Shown here: positions 58,749-64,000 of the stretch, piece by piece
How positions within the stretch are numbered: position 1 is the stretch's first letter
Layout of the letters: each line of letters starts with the position of its first letter
NCBI GenBank assembly: GCA_004332195.1
Contig: SJBG01000001.1
Span: 1 to 64,000, forward strand
Origin: Desulfobulbaceae bacterium
GTDB lineage: Bacteria; Desulfobacterota; Desulfobulbia; Desulfobulbales; Desulfurivibrionaceae
Direction: 5' to 3'
DNA: 64,000 bases
Translations under genes and position numbers: made by a program
The notes under the pieces: model-generated
Told to the model about the DNA's origin: nothing
The model's input: the letters and a program-made list of their open reading frames with translations, nothing else
Database searches by the model: none

Positions 58749-60310
58749 TATTCTTGCTCCCGGCTGGTGTTGCTTAAACCATCAATGATAGTTTCCATTG
58801 CCATCCCCCGGGAAGCCTTGACCAAGACCAGATCCTCGGCTACCAGATCCCCTTTTCTAACCGCGGCAACCAGCCAGTCCTTAACTTCCTCTTTGTCATC
58901 GCAAATCCGAATCCGCTCGGCCGACATCCCGGCTCGTCGAGCGGCGGCGGCGGTTTCAGCGGCGTATTCACCCACCGTCAGCAGATAATTAAAGCCGAGC
59001 AATGCCACCTTTGCCCCGATAAAACGATGCGCCCCCGGACTATGCCCACCCAGTTCCAGCATGTCACCCAGCACCGCCACCACCCTGCGGTGACGTCGCA
59101 GGTTGTGCACGGTTTCCAAAGCCGCCAACATGGATGCGGGGTTGGCGTTGTAGCTGTCGTCAATCAACTTCAACCCTGCGAAAAACGGTTGAATCCGCAA
59201 GCGCTTAGCAAAGGGACGGTAGTGTAAAAGACCGGCGATAATATCGGCGGGACTAATACCCGCGGCTCGCGCCATGGCGGCGGCGGCTAAAGCGTTTTGA
59301 ACATTGTGCTCCCCCAAGGCGGCAATTTGAACCCGGCGAGGACTATCATCAGTCATCCTCAGGGTAAAACTCATACCGTCTTGCCCTAGGCCACGCAGGT
59401 GGGTAGCCCGAATCATCGCCCCACGGGCGCGCCCGAAAGTGATTAGTCTATGGGGCAAATTGTTGGTCAGTTTCCTGATTCGTTTATCGTCCAAGTTTAC
59501 CACCAGGGTGGTCCAGGGCTCCATTCCTCGAAAAAGCTCCCCTTTGGCCCGCGCCACCCCCGCAAGATCACCCACCCCAGCTAAGTGGGCCGCCTGAACG
59601 TTGGTAATACAGGCGATGTCCGGCCGGGCAATTGCCGCCATCCGATCGATCTCGCCAAAACGGTTCATGCCCATTTCAAGCACCGCGAATTCGTGCTGTT
59701 CATTCACCGACAATAATGACAAGGGCAGCCCGATAAGATTATTAAGGTTGCCGCGAGTTTTGAGAACCCGATGGCGCCGGGCCAAAATGGTGGCGATCAT
59801 TTCTTTAACCGTGGTTTTGCCCGAACTGCCGGTAATCGCCAAAACCTGAAGATGCCGCATCCGGTTGCGACGGTAATGAGCCAAGTCCCCCAAAGCTCGC
59901 AGAGTGTCGGCAACCAGAACCACCGGCACCGACACCGGCAGACTTTCGGCGGGAGACTTTTCTAGAATCAAACCGGCAGCCCCTTGGCGTATCGCCTCCC
60001 CAACAAAGGCATGACCATCGAATTTCTCTCCCTTAAGAGCGATAAAAAGATCGCCGACTTCAATGGTACGGCTGTCTGAGGAAACCAGGCGAAAAACCGA
60101 TGCGCTGTGTTGGCCCCAAAGGCGACCGCCGGTGGCCAGCAAAACTTGAGCCAGGGTCCAAACCGGACTCTGAGCCAGGGCAAAACCATAGCCAAACTCA
60201 GCTCGACGACAAGTTCGCCGCCAAACGCCATTTTCTTCGTGTACTCCTGCAGGTCCCATACTTTGCCCTTGATAAACGATTGCTGTTGCACTTGCATGTT
60301 GCCAAAGCAC
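58748..60310 (-). CDS. murF: UDP-MurNAc-tripeptide D-Ala-D-Ala ligase MurF
   Basis: MurF adds the D-Ala-D-Ala dipeptide. Motifs are SSDSRTIEVGDLFIALKGEKFDGH, ATP-binding ITGSSGKTTVKEM, NVQAAHLAGVG and LIDDSYNANPASMLAAL. The start is uncertain: a GTG at 60310 overlapping the end of murE has AAGG upstream, and an ATG at 60259 gives 503 residues. The N-terminal 40 or so residues are not conserved. It is tightly linked to murE and mraY. Confidence 0.93.
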   Translation of the reverse strand: MLWQHASATAIVYQGQSMGPAGVHEENGVWRRTCRRAEFGYGFALAQSPVWTLAQVLLATGGRLWGQHSASVFRLVSSDSRTIEVGDLFIALKGEKFDGHAFVGEAIRQGAAGLILEKSPAESLPVSVPVVLVADTLRALGDLAHYRRNRMRHLQVLAITGSSGKTTVKEMIATILARRHRVLKTRGNLNNLIGLPLSLLSVNEQHEFAVLEMGMNRFGEIDRMAAIARPDIACITNVQAAHLAGVGDLAGVARAKGELFRGMEPWTTLVVNLDDKRIRKLTNNLPHRLITFGRARGAMIRATHLRGLGQDGMSFTLRMTDDSPRRVQIAALGEHNVQNALAAAAMARAAGISPADIIAGLLHYRPFAKRLRIQPFFAGLKLIDDSYNANPASMLAALETVHNLRRHRRVVAVLGDMLELGGHSPGAHRFIGAKVALLGFNYLLTVGEYAAETAAAARRAGMSAERIRICDDKEEVKDWLVAAVRKGDLVAEDLVLVKASRGMAMETIIDGLSNTSREQE

Positions 60311-60319
60311 TCAGGCGCC

Positions 60320-62101
60320 TTATGCCAATATTGCCAATTGCTCCCTGATGACTTCCTGTCGGTCGTCAAAAAAACTGCTGACCCCACCCACTGTCTGGGT
60401 GTTTTCATGGCCTTTACCGCAAATCAGCACGACATCGCCGGGGCGGGTCCGCAACAAGGTGTCCCTGATTGCCTGGCGACGAGATACTACCAAATCATAA
60501 CCCTTGAACATGTTTGCCGCCCCCAACAAACACTCCAAACGGCAACGTTGCGACCCGACGCTCAATAGACCACGCTCAATTGCGGCGATGATTGCGGAAC
60601 TCTGCTCACTTCGGGGATTATCCGAAGTCAGAATCACGATATCGGCTAAACTGGCGGCAATTTTCCCCATTAAAGGCCGTTTGCCCCGATCCCGATCGCC
60701 ACCACAGCCAAAAATCGTAATCAAACGTCTCGGGGCAAGGCGACGAAGGGTCCGCAGGACTTGGGCCAGGGCATCGGGGGTATGGGCGTAGTCGACAAAA
60801 ACCTCTACCCCGTGATGAGAGGTGAAACGCTCTAGGCGCCCCGGCACCGCTCCGGCGTTGGCCAGGCCGGCGCTTATCTGCTCAACATTCAGTCCCAGTG
60901 CCAAGCCAACACCTGCCACGCCAAGGAGGTTATCAAGGTTGAAGTTTCCCACCATGGTGGAGCGCAAAGTCCACTGACCAGCCACTCCCGTCAAATGCGC
61001 TTCGATTCCGGCCAGACTGCTACGACTGGTCAGCACCTGCAATTCCCCACGATCACCGCCACAACGAAAAAGCCGAAGAGCAGCCTTGCCCCGACCCGAC
61101 TCGTCAGCGGGGGTGGCCAAAGGTTGCAACACTGCGATTAAACGTTGGCTCCAGTTCTCGTTTCCATTTCGGCGCTCGCCTTCATTTCCATTCCCGTTTC
61201 CACTCTCATACCCATGCCCATGCCCATTCCCAGTCCTGTTCCCGTTATCAATGTCCTCTTGTTTCCGGCCAACAACCACCACCGCCGCCCCCTGAGGTTT
61301 GAGGTGATGGGAAAAAAGGCGCTGTTTACAGGTGAAATAACTTTGCATGTTACCGTGGTAATCCAAATGTTCACGGCTGAGATTGGTAAACAGGGCCACA
61401 TCAAAAAGAATCCCCGCCACCCGACCTTGGTCAAGGGCGTGGGAGGAGACCTCCATGATCACATGAGTGACTCCGGCATTAGCCATTTCCCGCAGCAATT
61501 GTTGTAGGCTCTCCGGTTCGGGGGTGGTGTGGGGAGCCGGCACAACCTGGTCCCGATAACGATAGTTGATTGTGCCGATCACCCCTGGTTCCCCGCCGTT
61601 AAAACGAATCAACTCCTCCAGCAAATAGGCGGAGGTGGTTTTGCCGTTGGTCCCGGTGATGCCGATCATAATCATTTCACGGGCGGGGAATCCTCGCAGG
61701 GCGGCACAAAGCCGACCAAAGGCGGCCCGGGGGTTGTCGGTCGTCAAATACAGGATTTCATGGCCGTCGGGGGTGATCGCCGGTCTTTTTTGATCAACAG
61801 CGGCAGCGGTATCAACCGCGGCGGTGGTGGTGATCGTTGTGCCGGGAGCTGTTGTGCCGCCTGCCCTGAGCGGCAGGTTGTTGCGTCGGCCAGTAAGCAC
61901 CACCCGACAGCCGCGGGTTCTGGCATCAGCAATATATTCCCGTCCATCAACTTTGGTCCCCATCAAGGCAACAAACAGTGAATCCTCCCCAGCTCGGCGC
62001 GAATCGGCGGTGACCGCGGTCACCGTCAAATCGTCGAGGTTTCTCCCGGAATCAACCGAGTAGTCCACCTTGGCCGCTTTAAATAGCGCGGTCACATTCA
62101 T
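60320..62101 (-). CDS. murE: UDP-MurNAc-tripeptide synthetase MurE with low-complexity insertions
   Basis: MurE adds the third residue of the stem peptide. ATP-binding GITGTNGKTTSAYLLEELI is present and LTSDNPRSEQ contains the DNPR motif linked to meso-diaminopimelate use. At 593 residues it is about 90 longer than usual. Two in-frame low-complexity insertions explain this: a Thr/Ala-rich one near residue 90 (GTTAPGTTITTTAAVDTAAA) and a Gly/Asn-rich one near 290 (NGHGHGYESGNGNGNEGERR) encoded by CCATTCC-like simple repeats. Its ATG overlaps the end of the ftsI-like gene. Confidence 0.95.
   Translation of the reverse strand: MNVTALFKAAKVDYSVDSGRNLDDLTVTAVTADSRRAGEDSLFVALMGTKVDGREYIADARTRGCRVVLTGRRNNLPLRAGGTTAPGTTITTTAAVDTAAAVDQKRPAITPDGHEILYLTTDNPRAAFGRLCAALRGFPAREMIMIGITGTNGKTTSAYLLEELIRFNGGEPGVIGTINYRYRDQVVPAPHTTPEPESLQQLLREMANAGVTHVIMEVSSHALDQGRVAGILFDVALFTNLSREHLDYHGNMQSYFTCKQRLFSHHLKPQGAAVVVVGRKQEDIDNGNRTGNGHGHGYESGNGNGNEGERRNGNENWSQRLIAVLQPLATPADESGRGKAALRLFRCGGDRGELQVLTSRSSLAGIEAHLTGVAGQWTLRSTMVGNFNLDNLLGVAGVGLALGLNVEQISAGLANAGAVPGRLERFTSHHGVEVFVDYAHTPDALAQVLRTLRRLAPRRLITIFGCGGDRDRGKRPLMGKIAASLADIVILTSDNPRSEQSSAIIAAIERGLLSVGSQRCRLECLLGAANMFKGYDLVVSRRQAIRDTLLRTRPGDVVLICGKGHENTQTVGGVSSFFDDRQEVIREQLAILA
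61165..61260. repeat. Simple-sequence tract inside murE
   Basis: Plus-strand sequence is made of degenerate hexamers such as CCCATG, CCCATT and CCCGTT. It encodes the Gly/Asn-rich insertion of MurE and keeps the reading frame. Confidence 0.75.
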
Positions 62102-64000
62102 GGTTGCCGACCTCGACTGCTGTTACCAACCACCGTCAAATTGTCGCTATCCCTCCGCAGTTCAATGATCCCCTCGCTGATCCCCTCCAGGGCCACGCCG
62201 GGAGCGGGATGTTGGGCAACAACCCGGCCGCTGCCCTGCACCTGAATTCGTAAACCGGATGTCTGTAAACCCTGCAGGGCCTTGCGCAGGCTCAGGCCCA
62301 AAACATCAGGCATGTAATCGGGAGAACGATTGCCCACCACCTGAGTTTGTAGCCCCTCTTTTTCCCGCGTGCTTAACCACTGCCGATACAAGGTGTCTTC
62401 ACGGACCGTGATGATTCCCGGCAGCGGTGGAATAATCGGGTGACGCAAGGTCGCGCTCCAGCGGTCAAGATCCCTGACGATCCCGGGCAACGGCGAGGGC
62501 AAAGTCAGATCAATTCGAGCCCGGTCGATAAAGACCAGGGCCACCAGGGTCGGATGCCTGGCTGGAGCCATCCCCAGCATAACTGCTTGATAACGACGCG
62601 GCTCCTCTATCTCCAGATTGGCGTCTTGTCTGTTTTCCGTTCCGCCCGGCAGAGCCAAGCTTGCTAGCTCAGCAGACTCCTGCCGGGTTTGCGTGATCAA
62701 ACCTGGTTCCGACTCTTCGTTGACCAAAGGACCAGCCACGACAGCTAAATCGCCAAGATCAGCGGTCTTCGTCTGTTCGTCAAAGAACAAATGGCCTGGC
62801 CCCGCCCCCCAAGTCACCAGACTCTCAAAAGTGACGACTGTTTTTGAATCGCCAGCCATGGCGATCAATTCCTGCCGCAAAGCCTGGCCGGCAGCATCCG
62901 GAAAAATCCCCTCGGTTGCTCTCGGTTTATGCCGCCAAAACTGCTCTCCATCCCAGAATCCCTTGATCAGATGGGGCTCCACCACCTCACCACCGTTAAA
63001 CAAGCGACTAAAGGCAGTCAACAAGGAGATCCCGCTAACCGTGCGCAAGGCCGCAGCTCGCTGCGTAGCGCCTTCATCCTTATAGCCACCGGTGGCGGTC
63101 AGCGCCCGGTTTAAACTCCGGATTTCCAGCAAATCCAGAGCGCCGGCTGCGCAAAGCTCAATCTGCCGCAAAAAAGTTTCCGCCGACTTAGTCTTTGTCC
63201 GGGGAATGCCAGCCAGGTTGGCAGAGGCATAGATCCCCGGCTCCCATTCATACCAATCTCTCTTTGAGTCCACGGCCCCCGCAAGCGGAATTATGGCCGC
63301 AGTACCTTGTTTATGGGCCACCGCTCGGCTGAACAATGCTCGCAACGCCCCCAGATGGACCTGAGTCACTACGGCGCGATTAAGCCGTTCATCGGTGCCG
63401 ACCATCCAAAAACGATTGGGATCGTAGGTGGGGAGACTGGCCATGGCTACCACCTCTCCACGGCTAATATCCATTATCACTGCTGCCGCCGAGTCACCGT
63501 CAACCGCCCTCATCGCCCGAGCCAACCTTTGCTCCAGCTCTTGCTGCAACGTCAAATCCAAGGTGCTAACCACATGAACACCAGAGGCGGCCACCACCCT
63601 TTCGGGCACCCCGGCAGCCGCCAAACGAATGTCTGAAATTCCGCCGCGCAGGATATCGTCGTACGCCAACTCGATGCCGGCCAAGCCCTGCTCATCCCGG
63701 ACAAAACCCACAACATGAGCAGCTCCCGTCTGCTGCGGATAATAACGGTGGAATCGGGGCATAACGTGGATTCCCGGCAGATTACCCGCCAGTACCATAT
63801 CCACCACTTCCTTGCCCGCCTGACGGGTTAACCAAACAACACCGCGTTCACGGCGGAAAGATTCCAGTAGTTGTTCCCGATCCAGGTTCAAAAGTCGAGC
63901 CAACTCGACGGCAGTCCCCTCGGGATCGACAATTTCAAGGGGGCGGGCGTAGAGCGAGTTGAGCTGCAAGCTTAGGGCCAGGATATCAAAATTACGATCA
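62098..64000 (-). CDS. FtsI-like class B penicillin-binding protein lacking SxxK and KTG, with C-terminal PASTA domain (5' end off window)
   Basis: The frame stays open to the window edge, so the N-terminus and membrane helix are outside. Visible are the RNFDILALSLQLNSLYARP start of the dimerisation domain, RYYPQQTGAAHVVGFVRDEQGLAGIE, the transpeptidase fold start AAAVIMDISRGEVVAMASLPTYDPN, and a PASTA domain (PDVLGLSLRKALQGL). In the ungapped match of NRAVVTQVHLGALRALFSR to the usual NRAVTDTFEPGSTFKVFLA, the nucleophile Ser is Ala 208 (counting from 63969) and the Lys is Ala. SxN is kept as SAN near 249. No KTG or KSG occurs. The gene occupies the ftsI position and overlaps murE by four bases. 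It looks like a pseudo-transpeptidase; that it is non-catalytic is an inference. Confidence 0.85.
   Translation of the reverse strand, partial: DRNFDILALSLQLNSLYARPLEIVDPEGTAVELARLLNLDREQLLESFRRERGVVWLTRQAGKEVVDMVLAGNLPGIHVMPRFHRYYPQQTGAAHVVGFVRDEQGLAGIELAYDDILRGGISDIRLAAAGVPERVVAASGVHVVSTLDLTLQQELEQRLARAMRAVDGDSAAAVIMDISRGEVVAMASLPTYDPNRFWMVGTDERLNRAVVTQVHLGALRALFSRAVAHKQGTAAIIPLAGAVDSKRDWYEWEPGIYASANLAGIPRTKTKSAETFLRQIELCAAGALDLLEIRSLNRALTATGGYKDEGATQRAAALRTVSGISLLTAFSRLFNGGEVVEPHLIKGFWDGEQFWRHKPRATEGIFPDAAGQALRQELIAMAGDSKTVVTFESLVTWGAGPGHLFFDEQTKTADLGDLAVVAGPLVNEESEPGLITQTRQESAELASLALPGGTENRQDANLEIEEPRRYQAVMLGMAPARHPTLVALVFIDRARIDLTLPSPLPGIVRDLDRWSATLRHPIIPPLPGIITVREDTLYRQWLSTREKEGLQTQVVGNRSPDYMPDVLGLSLRKALQGLQTSGLRIQVQGSGRVVAQHPAPGVALEGISEGIIELRRDSDNLTVVGNSSRGRQP

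Noticed and set aside
61165-61260. Possible CRISPR-like array in murE
   Set aside because: The units are six bases long and degenerate with no spacers; it is a coding microsatellite. No CRISPR array was seen in the window.
61086-61507. Plus-strand ORFs with repeated Pro/Phe/Met residues inside murE
   Set aside because: They are antisense readings of the simple-sequence tract in murE.
62098-62400. SLRK near the end of the FtsI-like protein as an SxxK site
   Set aside because: It lies in the PASTA domain (PDVLGLSLRKALQGL), far beyond the transpeptidase fold, so it cannot be the catalytic serine.
62098-64000. FtsI-like gene as a simple decayed pseudogene
   Set aside because: The frame is open over the full visible length with conserved dimerisation, transpeptidase-fold and PASTA regions and translational overlap with murE, which argues for a maintained protein.

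Overview
The window is a 64 kb chromosomal stretch of a Gram-negative bacterium with a meso-diaminopimelate-type wall (the MurE motif is DNPR). The continuous run secE-nusG-rplKAJL-rpoBC-rpsLG-fusA-tuf-S10-spc-alpha, the order murC-murB-ftsQ-ftsA-ftsZ, the zinc-type S4/S14/L33/L36, the stand-alone AICAR transformylase and the TIGR03960-like radical SAM protein fit best with a Desulfobacterota (former Deltaproteobacteria) lineage. That placement is an inference; no 16S rRNA is present. Almost every gene is on the minus strand, so transcription runs from high to low coordinates.

Layout from left to right. 1-2313: an IS3-family insertion sequence sits against the 5' side of an AAA+ ATPase gene. 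2374-6086: purH (transformylase domain only), then thiH, thiG and thiS (read thiS-G-H). 6087-6606: a gene-free block of nested repeats. 6607-28103: the str, S10, spc and alpha ribosomal operons with tuf1, fusA, secY, map, infA and rpoA. 28118-41671: rpoC, rpoB, rplL, rplJ, rplA, rplK, nusG, secE, tRNA-Trp, rpmG and tuf2. 41773-42293: tRNA genes Gly, Tyr and two Thr. 42661-43762: a decayed IS3-family element. 44015-48549: a Sua5-type tRNA-modification enzyme, a small secreted protein, an orphan sensor histidine kinase and a radical SAM protein. 48563-64000: the division and cell-wall (dcw) cluster ftsZ, ftsA, ftsQ, murB, murC, murG, murD, mraY, murF, murE and the 3' part of an ftsI-like gene that runs off the window.

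Three things stand out. First, the dcw cluster has no ftsW at its usual place between murD and murG, and the ftsI-like gene, although open and full-domain, has lost the catalytic SxxK serine and lysine (both Ala) and the KTG motif while keeping a recognisable SxN (SAN). The locus thus lacks both halves of the canonical FtsW-FtsI septal peptidoglycan synthase. Second, intergenic spaces of the ribosomal and dcw operons hold at least six families of 100-165 bp palindromic MITE-like repeats, one nested in another and several abutting stop codons of essential genes. Third, MurB, MurD and MurE carry low-complexity in-frame insertions that look like expanded simple repeats.

The genes otherwise form familiar machines: translation (ribosomal proteins, EF-Tu, EF-G, IF-1), transcription (alpha, beta, beta' and NusG), secretion (SecY, SecE), thiamin thiazole synthesis, purine synthesis, and lipid II synthesis with the FtsZ/FtsA/FtsQ divisome core.
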